From Marinobacter sp. CHS3-4 (GTDB taxonomy: Bacteria > Pseudomonadota > Gammaproteobacteria > Pseudomonadales > Oleiphilaceae), in assembly GCF_030053415.1 (NCBI RefSeq), contig NZ_JASGBJ010000005.1:62001-126000 (forward strand): a stretch of 64,000 nt of DNA, read 5' to 3'. Both the position numbers and the translations under genes were made by a program. Within the stretch, counting starts at the first letter, position 1. Each line of letters begins with the position of its first letter. Shown one piece after another: positions 48,427 to 58,336 of the stretch. Under the pieces are notes generated by a model. It saw nothing but the letters and a program-made list of their open reading frames with translations, was not told the origin of the DNA and made no database searches.

Positions 48427-49595
48427 TGGATATAGTTCTGCAATGGCTGCTGCTGACCATAGCAGTCGCCGCGGGTTGGTTTGTGGGCCGCATGGGGGGC
48501 AGCAAAGACCGCTCGAAAGTGCCCATCTCTGACGAAGAATCCGTCAGAGACCGTTTAAAGTTTCTGTTTACCAACTATTCCGACCAGGCCGTTGAAAACT
48601 TTGTTCAGTCGTTGGCTGTTAACCGCGACACCGTAGGCCTTCATCTCTCCATAGGCGCCCATTTTCGCCACAAAGGCGAAACCGAGCGCGCCATTCTCAT
48701 TCATCAGAACTTGCTGGCTCGGCCAGAGCTGCCGCCCCGTTTCTCCCAACAGGTGACCTACGAGCTCGCCGTCGACTACCGAAACGCCGGTTTGTTGGAC
48801 CGGGCCGAAGCATTGCTGCATCAACTGATGGGTGACCGTGAATACGGTCGTAAATCCTCCATTCAGCTCATCGAGCTGTATCAGCAGGAAAAGGAATGGA
48901 GCAAAGCGGCACAGGTTGCTCGCACCCTGACCACGGGTGAGCACGACCCCGCGATGTTCAAGATGCTTGCTTATATCATCTGCGAGCAATCCGAAGAGGC
49001 GCTGAAACAGGATGATCGTTGGCAGGCTCAGAAGCTTGTCAAAGAAGCGCTGGAATTCGATCGGTCCTGTGTACGGGCGACGTTTATTCAGATGAAGTTG
49101 TTGGTGCGACAGGGTAGCTTCAAAGAGGCGTCGGGCCAGAGTCTGAAAATTTTCGATCAGAATCCCGATTTTGGCCCTGAAGCCATCGACCGCCTTATGA
49201 AGCTGGAGCGTGAGCATGGCGACGTTGGCAAATTGGGGAAAAAGCTTGGGAAGCTGTATGATTCATTCCCTAGCACCAGCCTTTTGCTGGCGCTGGTCGA
49301 AGCGGTAGAACGCAGTTCCGGCCGTATGGCAGCTATCGAGCTTTTGCGCCGTGAACTGGAACTTCGCCCTAGCGTTCGTGGCCTGTTGCGTCTGGTGGCG
49401 CTGGCAGGCTACGAGAAGGGAATGACGACCGATGAAGAACGTCTGGTAAGCCGAATTGGCCACCTGATGTTGGCGAATCGCCCGGTTTATCGTTGCGTCA
49501 ATTGCGGTTTCTCGGGTCAGCAGCTGCATTGGCTGTGCCCAAGCTGTAAGCAATGGGAAACCGTTCGCCCGATTCAGGGCGTAGAAGCCGAATAA
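48426..49595 (+). CDS. lapB: LapB (YciM), LPS assembly regulator with TPR and rubredoxin-like ends
   Basis: LapB is an inner-membrane-tethered cytoplasmic protein that presents LpxC to FtsH. The 389-residue protein has an N-terminal membrane anchor ([17 protein letters not shown]), a series of TPR helices through about residue 340, and a C-terminal rubredoxin-type zinc knuckle, with Cys357 and its partners in [20 protein letters not shown]. All four cysteines are present. With lptF-lptG in the same window it links to LPS transport, though the two loci are 36 kb apart. Confidence 0.95.
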   Translation: MDIVLQWLLLTIAVAAGWFVGRMGGSKDRSKVPISDEESVRDRLKFLFTNYSDQAVENFVQSLAVNRDTVGLHLSIGAHFRHKGETERAILIHQNLLARPELPPRFSQQVTYELAVDYRNAGLLDRAEALLHQLMGDREYGRKSSIQLIELYQQEKEWSKAAQVARTLTTGEHDPAMFKMLAYIICEQSEEALKQDDRWQAQKLVKEALEFDRSCVRATFIQMKLLVRQGSFKEASGQSLKIFDQNPDFGPEAIDRLMKLEREHGDVGKLGKKLGKLYDSFPSTSLLLALVEAVERSSGRMAAIELLRRELELRPSVRGLLRLVALAGYEKGMTTDEERLVSRIGHLMLANRPVYRCVNCGFSGQQLHWLCPSCKQWETVRPIQGVEAE

Positions 49596-49623
49596 ACCAA
49601 ACCGAATATTGCAGGACCTCTCT

Positions 49624-50337
49624 GTGCCGAATACAAATGATCCGCGCATCGTCGTGGCGCTGGACTTTCCCTCTGACAAGCCCGCATTGGCTCTGGTTGA
49701 TCAATTAGACCCTGCGAAATGCCGTTTAAAAGTTGGCAAAGAGCTGTTCACCCGCTCTGGCCCAGAGTTGGTCAGGGCCCTGGGTCGTCGCGGCTTTGAA
49801 GTCTTTCTTGATTTGAAATTCCACGACATTCCCAACACCACCGCTGCGGCTGTGGAAGCAGCGGCCGATCTTGGCGTATGGATGGTCAATGTTCACGCTT
49901 CTGGCGGCGAAAAAATGATGATTGCGTGCCGAGAGCGCCTCGACGGTTTCGGCAAAGAAAGACCCTTGCTGATTGCTGTTACGGTTCTTACCAGCATGGG
50001 CGCGGATGACCTCGCAGGCATTGGCATCAATGATGAGCCAGAAACCCAAGTGTCCCGCCTGGCAACCTTAACCAGAAACTGCGGTCTTGACGGCGTCGTC
50101 TGTTCGGCCCAGGAAGCCCCGGCGCTCAAAGCAGAGCAGGGCGCCGATTTCAAACTGGTCACACCCGGTATTCGGCCACCGTCCGCCGATAAAGGTGATC
50201 AACAGCGCATCATGACGCCAACGGACGCAATAAAGGCCGGTTCAGATTACCTGGTTGTAGGTCGCCCAATTACGCAGGCGCCTGATCCTCTCAAGGCATT
50301 GGAAGCAATTCATACGGAAGTATCTGCACTGACCTAG
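49624..50337 (+). CDS. pyrF: Orotidine 5'-phosphate decarboxylase
   Basis: PyrF makes UMP in the last step of pyrimidine synthesis. The TIM-barrel protein has 237 residues with the catalytic Lys-Asp pair in [20 protein letters not shown], the N-terminal [12 protein letters not shown] and the phosphate loop [19 protein letters not shown]. The GTG at 49624 is preferred (AGGA seven bases upstream); a TTG at 49609 has no ribosome site. It ends the lapA-lapB-pyrF run. The other pyrimidine gene here, pyrD, is 9 kb away on the same strand. Confidence 0.96.
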   Translation: MPNTNDPRIVVALDFPSDKPALALVDQLDPAKCRLKVGKELFTRSGPELVRALGRRGFEVFLDLKFHDIPNTTAAAVEAAADLGVWMVNVHASGGEKMMIACRERLDGFGKERPLLIAVTVLTSMGADDLAGIGINDEPETQVSRLATLTRNCGLDGVVCSAQEAPALKAEQGADFKLVTPGIRPPSADKGDQQRIMTPTDAIKAGSDYLVVGRPITQAPDPLKALEAIHTEVSALT

Positions 50338-50440
50338 CGGTATCACTGAAGCCCATTCAGGCGGGGAAGGAGATCCTACCCCGCCGATGCACCATGAAAA
50401 GCAGGCTAGGGCCAGAATCCAAAGGCAACGAGTCAGAACG

Positions 50441-50475
50441 AAAAAAGCCGCTAATCCAGAGGACTAGCGGCTTTT
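50441..50475 (-). terminator. Terminator downstream of tRNA-Asn
   Basis: On the minus strand AAAAGCCGCTA and TAGCGGCTTTT form an 11-pair stem with an 11-base loop, followed by six T in total. It lies about ten bases after the tRNA 3' end. Confidence 0.85.
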
Positions 50476-50483
50476 CGGAATAG

Positions 50484-50559
50484 TGGCTCCCCGAGCTGGG
50501 CTCGAACCAGCGACAAACGGATTAACAGTCCGTTGCTCTACCAACTGAGCTATCGGGGA
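50484..50559 (-). tRNA. tRNA-Asn (GUU)
   Basis: This is a 76-base cloverleaf on the minus strand with acceptor TCCCCGA pairing to its complement at the 3' side and encoded CCA. The anticodon GTT corresponds to AAC at 50524-50526 on the plus strand. The T-loop is TTCGAGC. It stands alone between pyrF and aspC. Confidence 0.97.
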
Positions 50560-50628
50560 ACGTCGTCATCAGACGAGGCGCGTATATTAAGATTACCCCG
50601 CGGCCCCGTCAACCCTCTGAATCAAATT

Positions 50629-51810
50629 TTAGCCAAGCGCTTTCTGGAGGCGTGAAACAGCCTGCTTCAGCGTGTCCAGGCCGGTCGCGAAGCTCAGGCG
50701 CATGTGCCCAGGAGCACCGAATGCAGAGCCTGGCACAAGAGCAACGCCTGCTTCTTTAAGCAGCTTTTCAGCGAACTCAACGTCGTCGCTCACATCCGAT
50801 GCGTCAATGGCACCCTGGAAGCTCGGGAACACATAGAAGGTGCCATCCCCGTGAAGGCATTCCACGCCCGGCAACTGATTCAAGGCTTCGACCAGATAGT
50901 CGTGACGTTCCTTGAAGGCAGTGACCATTTCCTGAACGCAGTCCTGCGGACCATCGAGGGCCGCTGCGGCCGCAGCCTGGGAAATCGATGAGGGGTTAGA
51001 GGTACTCTGGGACTGAATCTTCTTCATCGCACCGATGATCTTGGCCGGGCCGGCGGCATAGCCGATACGCCAGCCTGTCATCGAGTAGGCCTTGGACACG
51101 CCATTCAGAACGAATGTGCGGTCATACAACTCCGGCGTCGCGTTCAGGATGTTGCAGAAGGGCTTGCCAGTCCACAGGATTGGCTCGTACATGTCGTCTG
51201 TGGCGATCATGATCTGTGGGTGTTTCTTCAGAACCTCACCAATCGCCTGAAGCTCTTCCAGGGTATAGGCCATGCCGCTGGGATTGGAGGGGCTGTTGAT
51301 CACAAACAGGCGGGTACGCTCGGAGATGGCGTTCTCCAGCTGTTCAGGTGTGATCTTGAAACGGGTGTCTGCACCGGTTTCGATGATGACAGGTTTGCCT
51401 TCGGCAACCAGAACCATGTCCGGATATGAGACCCAATAAGGGGCCGGAATGATGGCTTCGTCACCTTTATTCAGCGTGGCCAGTGCCAGATTGAAAAAGC
51501 TCTGCTTGCCGCCGCTGGAGACAAGAATCTGATTGGCTTCGTAATCCAGGCCGTTATCCCGCTTGTATTTGGCAATGATCGCCTTTTTCAGTGCGGGCGT
51601 ACCATCGACGGCAGTGTACTTGGTTTGCCCAGCCTTAATGGCTTCGATGGCCGCCTGTTTGATGTGATCAGGCGTGTCGAAATCGGGCTCGCCGGCGCCA
51701 AGGCCGATGATGTCCTGTCCGGCCGCGCGCAATTCTGCGGCTTTGTTGGTCACTGCGAGAGTGGGCGAGGGCTTGATTGCTTGTACTCGACTGGATAATT
51801 GAAGGTCCAA
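50629..51810 (-). CDS. Pyridoxal phosphate-dependent aspartate aminotransferase (class Ib)
   Basis: This 393-residue aspartate/prephenate-type aminotransferase belongs to subgroup Ib, not the E. coli AspC subgroup. Motifs are IGLGAGEPDFDTPDHIKQAA, ILVSSGGKQSFFNLALATLN, INSPSNPSGM and the PLP-lysine block NGVSKAYSMTGWRIGYAAGP. TTG at 51810 is chosen because AAGGAG lies seven bases before it, giving MDLQLSSRVQAIKPSPT, the normal family start; an extension to 51858 lacks such a site. It is divergent from uvrB. It may transaminate aspartate, and in related bacteria prephenate to arogenate, which would connect with tyrA/pheA upstream. Confidence 0.93.
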   Translation of the reverse strand: MDLQLSSRVQAIKPSPTLAVTNKAAELRAAGQDIIGLGAGEPDFDTPDHIKQAAIEAIKAGQTKYTAVDGTPALKKAIIAKYKRDNGLDYEANQILVSSGGKQSFFNLALATLNKGDEAIIPAPYWVSYPDMVLVAEGKPVIIETGADTRFKITPEQLENAISERTRLFVINSPSNPSGMAYTLEELQAIGEVLKKHPQIMIATDDMYEPILWTGKPFCNILNATPELYDRTFVLNGVSKAYSMTGWRIGYAAGPAKIIGAMKKIQSQSTSNPSSISQAAAAAALDGPQDCVQEMVTAFKERHDYLVEALNQLPGVECLHGDGTFYVFPSFQGAIDASDVSDDVEFAEKLLKEAGVALVPGSAFGAPGHMRLSFATGLDTLKQAVSRLQKALG

Positions 51811-51917
51811 ACTTGCGCTCCTTAAAGCTGCGGCGTTGAATGGCCTAGATGTTACCATGATGCCCCCAGAACGATAAGTGACCCCTACACAGACTGATCA
51901 GAGGATGCCGTAAAACT

Positions 51918-53981
51918 ATGGCGACATCGGAAAAAGGCGCACTCCGCAAGGACGGCAAGTTCACGGTTGCTTCACCTTTCGAACCCGCAGGCGATCAGCC
52001 GAAGGCAATTGCCGGCCTTGTGGACGGTATCGAAAGTGGGTTGGCCCATCAGACGTTGCTGGGTGTCACGGGCTCGGGGAAAACCTTCACGATCGCCAAT
52101 GTGATTCAGCAGGTGCAGCGGCCGACTATTATCATGGCCCACAACAAGACCCTGGCGGCCCAGCTTTATGGCGAGTTTCGCGAGTTTTTCCCTGACAATG
52201 CGGTTGAGTATTTCGTGTCCTATTACGATTACTATCAGCCTGAAGCCTACGTCCCATCGTCGGACACCTTTATCGAGAAAGACGCCTCTATTAATGAACA
52301 CATCGAGCAGATGCGTCTTTCAGCCACCAAAGCGTTGCTGGAAAGGCCGGATGCCATCATCGTGGCTACCGTGTCTTCTATTTACGGTCTGGGGGATCCT
52401 CAGTCCTACCTGAAAATGATGCTGCATCTGGATCGCGGCGACGAGATCGACCAGCGGGACATCCTTCGTCGACTGGCTGAGCTTCAGTACACACGCAACG
52501 ATGTGGAATTCCATCGGGCCAACTATCGAGTACGCGGCGATGTGATCGATGTGTTTCCGGCGGAATCGGAAAAAGAAGCCATTCGCATCGAGCTGTTCGA
52601 CGACGAGGTCGAAAACCTGAGTTATTTCGACCCGCTTACCGGTGAAATCCTGCGCCGGGTACCGAGGGTGACGATTTATCCCAAGTCCCACTATGTGACG
52701 CCGCGTCAGAAGGTGTTGGACGCCGTCGAGAACATCAAGGTCGAACTCGACGAGCGACTGACGCAGCTGCGTGATAATAACCGCCTGGTTGAAGCTCAGC
52801 GGCTGGAAGAGCGCACGCGGTATGACATAGAAATGATGCTGGAGTTGGGTTACTGCAATGGCATCGAGAACTATTCCAGGTACCTGTCCGGGCGCCAGCC
52901 GGGCGAGGCCCCTCCGACGCTGTTTGATTATCTGCCACCCGACGCCCTGCTAGTGGTGGACGAATCCCACGTGACCATCCCCCAGATCGGGGCGATGTAT
53001 AAAGGTGACCGGTCTCGCAAGGAGACTCTGGTGGAATATGGCTTCCGGCTACCGTCGGCACTGGATAACCGCCCCATGCGATTTGACGAATGGGAGCGGA
53101 TTGCGCCGCAAATGCTGTTTGTGTCTGCCACTCCAGGCAAATACGAAGCGGAGTACGCAGGCCAGGTGGTAGAGCAGGTAGTGCGGCCCACGGGTCTGCT
53201 GGATCCGGAAATTGAGGTACGGCCGGCCTCTACCCAGGTGGATGATCTGTTATCTGAAATTCGCCTCAGAACCAACGTGAAAGAACGGGTGTTGGTAACC
53301 ACGCTGACCAAGCGAATGGCCGAAGACCTCACCGACTTCCTGATGGAGCACGACATTCGCGTTCGCTACCTGCACTCGGACATCGATACGGTAGAGCGGG
53401 TCGAGATCATTCGGGACCTGCGTCGCGGTGAATTTGATGTACTGGTCGGGATCAACCTGCTGCGGGAAGGTCTCGATATGCCGGAAGTGTCGCTGGTGGC
53501 CATTCTGGATGCCGATAAAGAGGGCTTCCTGCGCTCTGACCGCTCCCTGATCCAGACCATTGGTCGCGCGGCTCGTAACGTCCATGGCAAAGCGATTCTG
53601 TACGGTGATAACGTCACCGGATCGATGCAAAGAGCCATCGACGAAACCGAGCGGCGCCGGGCCAAGCAAGCCGAGCACAACGAAGCCCACGGCATCACAC
53701 CGACCGGTTTGAACAAGAAAATTGCCGACATCATGGAAGGCGCCAGCAGTGGCGGTGGCCGCGGCAGACGCAAAGCCGAACGGCCGGGCGAGAAGGCGGC
53801 CGAGGAAGCAGAACGCTACCGCGCCAAGACTGGCGATAAGTCGCCGGAAGAAATTCTCAAGGAACTGACCCGGCTTGAGGATGACATGTATAAGGCGGCT
53901 TCGGACCTGGACTTTGAAACCGCAGCAAGGCTGCGAGACGAGATTTCCGAGCTGAAGGAAGCTGCGCTGCGCACGGGTTAA
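51918..53981 (+). CDS. uvrB: Excinuclease ABC subunit B
   Basis: UvrB is the damage-verifying helicase-like core of nucleotide excision repair. The 687-residue protein has Walker A GVTGSGKT (about 49-56), the beta-hairpin [20 protein letters not shown], the SSIYGLGDP block, [15 protein letters not shown], helicase motifs V and VI ([31 protein letters not shown]), and the C-terminal UVR domain that binds UvrC. No SOS box was found in its short upstream gap, unlike in E. coli. Confidence 0.98.
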   Translation: MATSEKGALRKDGKFTVASPFEPAGDQPKAIAGLVDGIESGLAHQTLLGVTGSGKTFTIANVIQQVQRPTIIMAHNKTLAAQLYGEFREFFPDNAVEYFVSYYDYYQPEAYVPSSDTFIEKDASINEHIEQMRLSATKALLERPDAIIVATVSSIYGLGDPQSYLKMMLHLDRGDEIDQRDILRRLAELQYTRNDVEFHRANYRVRGDVIDVFPAESEKEAIRIELFDDEVENLSYFDPLTGEILRRVPRVTIYPKSHYVTPRQKVLDAVENIKVELDERLTQLRDNNRLVEAQRLEERTRYDIEMMLELGYCNGIENYSRYLSGRQPGEAPPTLFDYLPPDALLVVDESHVTIPQIGAMYKGDRSRKETLVEYGFRLPSALDNRPMRFDEWERIAPQMLFVSATPGKYEAEYAGQVVEQVVRPTGLLDPEIEVRPASTQVDDLLSEIRLRTNVKERVLVTTLTKRMAEDLTDFLMEHDIRVRYLHSDIDTVERVEIIRDLRRGEFDVLVGINLLREGLDMPEVSLVAILDADKEGFLRSDRSLIQTIGRAARNVHGKAILYGDNVTGSMQRAIDETERRRAKQAEHNEAHGITPTGLNKKIADIMEGASSGGGRGRRKAERPGEKAAEEAERYRAKTGDKSPEEILKELTRLEDDMYKAASDLDFETAARLRDEISELKEAALRTG

Positions 53982-55096
53982 TCCGTGCGCTTTGGCCCAA
54001 CAATCACGGCAGCTTGCAGCGGCTGATTTCGTCCGTACCGGGACATCTGATCGAAGACTCGCCGGTCGATCGGCAAATACTGCTTGTCAGCTACGGTTTC
54101 CCCTGCGTCTGTGTCAATTTCCGGGTCGTGAAGGTAGACAAACTGGTCGTCGATAGCGCACACGGTGACCCAATGCGGGACTCGGCTGCGGTTAAGCTGC
54201 CAGGTGCTGATGAGTATGATTGGAACGCAGCCCCGTTCTAACGCCGTTCTCAAGCCGTCCAGAGAAATCGGATCGTGGTGAAGCTCGATGCCAGTCTGTG
54301 CGATGTCGTAAATAAAGCCCTCGTGGACCAGTTCCAGAACCTGTTTCTTGTCTGGATTGCGCACCGTATCTTTGAACAATGCACCCTCTTTGCTCACGTA
54401 GGCGCTGGCATGAAACCCGCGATTCCAGGCTGCCAGCGCAAGGCCGTGAGGACCGCAACCGCCATGGCCGGCAAGCATGAATATGGTGGTGGCTTCTCGC
54501 CAGATGCGGAGCTCTTCCAGCGTGGTCATGGTGGCTTGCTCGTCCAGCGCGGATATGGCCATGATGAGCGCGGCCGGGCCGCAGGAAAATTCCGTGGTCT
54601 GCGGGTAGTAGGGGACGGCAGGAAACTCGCGCGTTGGTTCGTAGAACAGAATACGACGTTCAAAACGCAGCGCATTGCTGTGGTCTTCGTAATAATCTCG
54701 GAAGGTGCCGAACTGGCGGTATCCCAATCGCTTGTAGAGTTTGATGGCCGCCGCGTTGTCTTCGCGCACCTCCAGTCTCATGACGATCCGGTCTGCTTCC
54801 ACGGCTTCCGCTTCGGCCCGTTCAATCAACTGTTGTCCAACACCTTTACCCCGTAATGTGGGTAACACGGCTATGGAATAGATTCTGGCCAGCCGTGTTG
54901 CTGCACTCATCAGTACCAGGCAATAACCCACGAGGCCTTCTGCGCTTTCTGCAACGATCAGTCGGTCCCTTGGCATATCCAGGAAACGACGAAAGCTTCG
55001 GCGGGAAAGCCGGTCTTCGGTAAAGCAGCGGTTTTCAAGTTCTACCAATGCGTTCAGGTCATGAATACTGGCCTGGCGCAAGTTAATCTGATCCAT
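53978..55096 (-). CDS. GNAT acetyltransferase / C39-like peptidase fusion
   Basis: This 372-residue two-domain protein has an N-terminal GNAT fold (about 1-155) with acetyl-CoA motif [20 protein letters not shown] and RimI-like [20 protein letters not shown]. The C-terminal part (about 160-370) is a papain-like C39-type domain with an apparent triad: Cys172 in [11 protein letters not shown], His308 in [11 protein letters not shown] and Asp324 in YLHDPEID. It is divergent, with 169 bases between, from an ATP-grasp gene; the same pairing recurs in proteobacteria and was proposed in comparative work on amidoligases to belong to a peptide-modifying or peptide-making system. ATG at 55096 is used; a TTG at 55171 would add 25 residues with no RimI-like similarity. 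The stop overlaps the uvrB stop by four bases. Confidence 0.85.
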   Translation of the reverse strand: MDQINLRQASIHDLNALVELENRCFTEDRLSRRSFRRFLDMPRDRLIVAESAEGLVGYCLVLMSAATRLARIYSIAVLPTLRGKGVGQQLIERAEAEAVEADRIVMRLEVREDNAAAIKLYKRLGYRQFGTFRDYYEDHSNALRFERRILFYEPTREFPAVPYYPQTTEFSCGPAALIMAISALDEQATMTTLEELRIWREATTIFMLAGHGGCGPHGLALAAWNRGFHASAYVSKEGALFKDTVRNPDKKQVLELVHEGFIYDIAQTGIELHHDPISLDGLRTALERGCVPIILISTWQLNRSRVPHWVTVCAIDDQFVYLHDPEIDTDAGETVADKQYLPIDRRVFDQMSRYGRNQPLQAAVIVGPKRTD

Positions 55097-55265
55097 GTTG
55101 AAATGACTCAGCGGGCCACGGGGAAAGCGGTTGGGTGCCCGCCAGTATGGGGCAATCCCGGGAATGCGCAAGATGCACTGCCGTGAGTAGAAACACGCAT
55201 CATTGAAGCGTTGTTCGGCCGTGCTTTCCGTCGTATCTTGGCGAGAATTACAAGGAGTGTCATTG

Positions 55266-56765
55266 ATGTCCCGATTGTTGATTGTGGTTGATCGTGAAAA
55301 AGACTGGGCGCCTTATTATCCGAGTGAAGATGTACTGACCTTTGACCAGTATCTGAAGCTTTCTGTTCCTCCAAACAGCCGCACGCGCGTCATCAATCTC
55401 TGTCAGAGCTCTCGTTATCTGAGCCGGGGCTATTACTGTTCCTTGTTGGCCGAGGCTCGTGGTCACAATGTGGTGCCTTCGGTGATGACGCTCAACGACC
55501 TGAGCCGGAAAGGGCTGTTTTCGCTCCAACTTGAAGAACTCGACGAGAGCGTTATCCAGTGGCTGGATGCTTCTGGTTCCGAGATAAATCCTGAACAGGA
55601 CGAGAAACAGGCGACCCACGAAGTCAGAATCAGGACCTATTTTGGTCAGGCTGAGCATCCAGAACTCAAACCGGTTGCCCGGGCCTTGTTTGACCGGTTT
55701 CCGTGCCCGGTTTTGGAAGTGGTGTTTCGTCGCCGCAAAACCTGGCAGATCGCATCCATGAAGCCTGGGTGCCCTGCAGATCTGAAAGGGAAAGAGCAGG
55801 ATCATTTTGCAGCGGCGTTTGACCGCTTCAGCAGCATGGTCTGGCGCAAGCCCCGAACGCGGCGGCGCTACCGCTTTGATCTGGCCATGTTGGTCAATCC
55901 GGAAGAGGAAATGCCGCCCAGTGACAAAATGGCACTGGACCGTTTCGAGAAAGCAGGCCGCAAGCTGGGTATCAACGTGGAACAGATTACCCGTCGCGAC
56001 TACATGCGGCTGCCCGAATACGACGGTCTGTTTATTCGCGAAACAACGGCCATTGATCACCACACCTATCGTTTCGCCCGCAAAGCGGAGGCCGAGGGCA
56101 TGGTGGTGATTGACGATCCGGTTTCGATATTGCGCTGTACCAATAAAGTGTTTCTGGCGGATCTGCTTAAAAACAACAAGGTACCAACACCCAAGACGCT
56201 GATTCTCTCAAAAGATCAAAAAGACAGTGCGGAACAGGTGATGCGCGAGATTGGATTTCCTGCCGTCATCAAGATTCCCGATGGCGCATTTTCTCGGGGT
56301 GTGACAAAGGCGGAAGATGAGAAGTCGTTGCGGGAGGGGCTGAAAGCTCTGTTCAAGCAGTCGGCCCTGGTTCTGGCCCAGGAATACCTGTACACCGATT
56401 ACGATTGGCGCATCGGGGTACTGGGTGGTCGTGCCATTTACGCCTGCAAGTACTACATGGTGGAAGGTCACTGGCAGATTTACCAACATGGCGGAGCCGA
56501 AGTAGACAGTGGTGGATTCGAGACCATGCCCACCTATGAAGTGCCGAAGAATGTGATTCAGGCAGCGTTGAATGCGACGCGGCTCATCGGTAACGGGCTT
56601 TATGGGGTTGATATCAAACAGTCTGGCAATCGGGTGGCGGTTATCGAGGTGAATGACAACCCCAGCATCGACGCAGGGATTGAAGATGGTTTCCTGGGTG
56701 GCGAGCTTTACACTTTGATCATGCAGGAGTTTCTGTCTCGCATGGAAATGCACCGGCAGCGTTAA
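55266..56765 (+). CDS. RimK-like ATP-grasp ligase with RLAN N-terminal domain
   Basis: This 499-residue protein is predicted to form peptide or amide bonds with ATP. The N-terminal part (about 1-150, beginning MSRLLIVVDREKDWAPYYPS) is the domain found only with RimK-like ATP-grasp proteins. From about residue 285 lies the ATP-grasp: IDDPVSILRCTNKVFLADLL, the ATP-lysine block PAVIKIPDGAFSRGVTKAED near 332 and the metal-binding VIEVNDNPSIDAGIED near 459. The start ATG has AAGGAG eight bases upstream. Acceptor and donor are unknown: RimK adds glutamates to ribosomal protein S6, but this is a separate, larger subfamily. It is paired divergently with the GNAT/C39 gene and convergent with the CDF gene. 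Confidence 0.88.
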   Translation: MSRLLIVVDREKDWAPYYPSEDVLTFDQYLKLSVPPNSRTRVINLCQSSRYLSRGYYCSLLAEARGHNVVPSVMTLNDLSRKGLFSLQLEELDESVIQWLDASGSEINPEQDEKQATHEVRIRTYFGQAEHPELKPVARALFDRFPCPVLEVVFRRRKTWQIASMKPGCPADLKGKEQDHFAAAFDRFSSMVWRKPRTRRRYRFDLAMLVNPEEEMPPSDKMALDRFEKAGRKLGINVEQITRRDYMRLPEYDGLFIRETTAIDHHTYRFARKAEAEGMVVIDDPVSILRCTNKVFLADLLKNNKVPTPKTLILSKDQKDSAEQVMREIGFPAVIKIPDGAFSRGVTKAEDEKSLREGLKALFKQSALVLAQEYLYTDYDWRIGVLGGRAIYACKYYMVEGHWQIYQHGGAEVDSGGFETMPTYEVPKNVIQAALNATRLIGNGLYGVDIKQSGNRVAVIEVNDNPSIDAGIEDGFLGGELYTLIMQEFLSRMEMHRQR

Positions 56766-56771
56766 ACCGGC

Positions 56772-57929
56772 TCATGAAAACCAGATATGCAGGCTCCCGA
56801 ACCAGGGGTAGCTCTCCATCTGTTGACTGATTGCCTGGCTATCGGGCCGCTGCTGTTGACCGTCCAGCTCCAGAAACAGTTCGATATGAACACGGTTTTT
56901 CAGGTAATGAAGCCGAAACCGACTGTTTGGTGGAAGGTCGACTGGAAAATGCTCTTCCAGCGCCTCCCGAATCTGGCTACGGTTCGGAAGCGTTTCAGAA
57001 GTAGGCGACTGTTCATCGTCGTTCTCGGCGTCCACATGGAAGTTGATATCGAGAATATTGTCGAATGATGCCCGCATAGCCGCGACGACGCGCATCCCGA
57101 TTTGATGACCTTCAGAAACGCTGATTTCCGGGCGAACCACAAGATGAACGTCCAGCAGAATGTCCTGTCCCATCTTACGGCTTCGAAGTTCATGGACGTT
57201 TCGAACGCCTTCGACGGATTTTGCCGCTTCGCGAAGCGTTTCAGTATCTTCCGGTGAGAGACCGGTATCCACCAGTTCCTTCACACTGTCCCAGGCGAAC
57301 CGCCAGCCGATATGGACAATCAGGATTGAAATGACAATGGCTGCAAGCACATCAAGCCAGACATGACCCATCATCGCACCCGCCGTGGACACCAGCACCA
57401 CAACAGAAGACAACGCATCGGTTCGGCTGTGCCAGGCATTGGCAACGATCAGGTCTGATCGAATAGCCAGGCCAACCCGGCGCGTGTAGCGGTATATCCA
57501 TTCTTTGCTGAGTACGGAGATGGCGGCTGCCACAAGAACAGGCCATTGCGGCAGTCTCGCGCCTTCGGTATCCAGTAATCTGAGAAAGTTGTCCCAGGCC
57601 AGTGCAGCGCCAACTGCGATCAGAAAGCTGCCCAGTACCATGGTGCCGAGAGTCTCGATGCGCTGATGTCCGTATGGATGTTCCTGATCCGGAGCCTGCC
57701 TGGAGAGCCTCATAACTGCCAGTACGACTACATCAGAAGCGACGTCGCTGAACGAATGAATGCCGTCGACAATCAATGCCTGGGAATGGAAGAGCAAGCC
57801 ACCGACCACCTTGATGGCACCGAGAACGGCATCAAGTATCATTCCAATGACGGTGATTCGAGTGGCCTCGTGGCGCTCTGTATCGAGCGCTTTTCGTTGA
57901 CTGGGGGCTTGGGTCCGGGGGTCGCTCAT
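56772..57929 (-). CDS. Cation diffusion facilitator (CDF) metal transporter
   Basis: This is a 385-residue inner-membrane divalent-cation/proton antiporter. The transmembrane domain (about 30-230) contains the metal-site motifs IVDGIHSFSDVASD and AWHSRTDALSS in the second and fifth helices. The C-terminal cytoplasmic ferredoxin-like domain (about 230-310) is followed by an extra region of about 75 residues (QIREALEEHFPVDLPPNSRF onward), longer than E. coli FieF. The His at the first motif suggests zinc or manganese/iron rather than one certain metal. ATG at 57929 has AGGGA upstream; the ORF runs on to 58025 but that part is AT-rich and lacks a ribosome site. Confidence 0.92.
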   Translation of the reverse strand: MSDPRTQAPSQRKALDTERHEATRITVIGMILDAVLGAIKVVGGLLFHSQALIVDGIHSFSDVASDVVVLAVMRLSRQAPDQEHPYGHQRIETLGTMVLGSFLIAVGAALAWDNFLRLLDTEGARLPQWPVLVAAAISVLSKEWIYRYTRRVGLAIRSDLIVANAWHSRTDALSSVVVLVSTAGAMMGHVWLDVLAAIVISILIVHIGWRFAWDSVKELVDTGLSPEDTETLREAAKSVEGVRNVHELRSRKMGQDILLDVHLVVRPEISVSEGHQIGMRVVAAMRASFDNILDINFHVDAENDDEQSPTSETLPNRSQIREALEEHFPVDLPPNSRFRLHYLKNRVHIELFLELDGQQQRPDSQAISQQMESYPWFGSLHIWFS

Positions 57930-58336
57930 GAAAGTCCCTGAAACGGATATGAGATTCATTATAGCGGCAATTACAATAGGTGTTACCAAACGAATCAGCG
58001 CACAAAAAATGTGCGATTTATGCACATGCTAGAAGAATGTTTACAAAGTAAAGATTTGTGTAATGTTTAGTGCCGAGATTCAAAAAAGTCTTATAACCTA
58101 CTGAAAATAAAACGAAAAATAATTGATTAAAAAATAACCAATCTGTAGATGGGCACGGATCACAAGGGATCGACGCGGTTGCACGCGAATTTTCAACAGG
58201 GTTATCCACAGATTCCGTGGAAAAGATCACAACGCCTTCATAGAGCGGACATTTCAGTGTCACATTGGTTCGTTAGGCAGATGCTGTGGAAAAGATCCGG
58301 TATACTCCGCTCCGTTCCGAATCAGTGAGATTGTTT
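57930..58336. other. Gap of 407 bases with AT-rich DNA and DnaA-box-like sites
   Basis: No gene is seen between the divergent CDF transporter and pyrD. Bases 58020-58140 are strongly AT-rich. A perfect DnaA box follows at 58202-58210, with TGGAAAAGATC repeated at about 58218 and 58286, the second preceded by TG (one mismatch from a reversed DnaA box). An IHF-like site (one mismatch) lies at 58116-58128. TATACT at 58301-58306 may be the pyrD -10. Confidence 0.6.
58202..58210 (+). promoter_or_regulatory. DnaA box (TTATCCACA)
   Basis: This is an exact match to the strongest E. coli DnaA-box sequence, in a gap between genes and next to AT-rich DNA. Single boxes occur by chance, but the position upstream of pyrD and the near-match close by make a regulatory role plausible. 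Confidence 0.6.

Noticed and set aside
51811..51917. An SOS box for uvrB
   Set aside because: No CTG-N10-CAG arrangement with an AT-rich centre is present in this gap.
57930..58025. An extra N-terminal membrane helix for the CDF transporter
   Set aside because: The extension is AT-rich non-coding-like DNA with no ribosome site, whereas the ATG at 57929 has AGGGA.
58020..58336. A chromosomal origin
   Set aside because: There is only one perfect DnaA box and no dnaA, dnaN, gidA or rpmH nearby, so it is kept as a possible DnaA-regulated site only.
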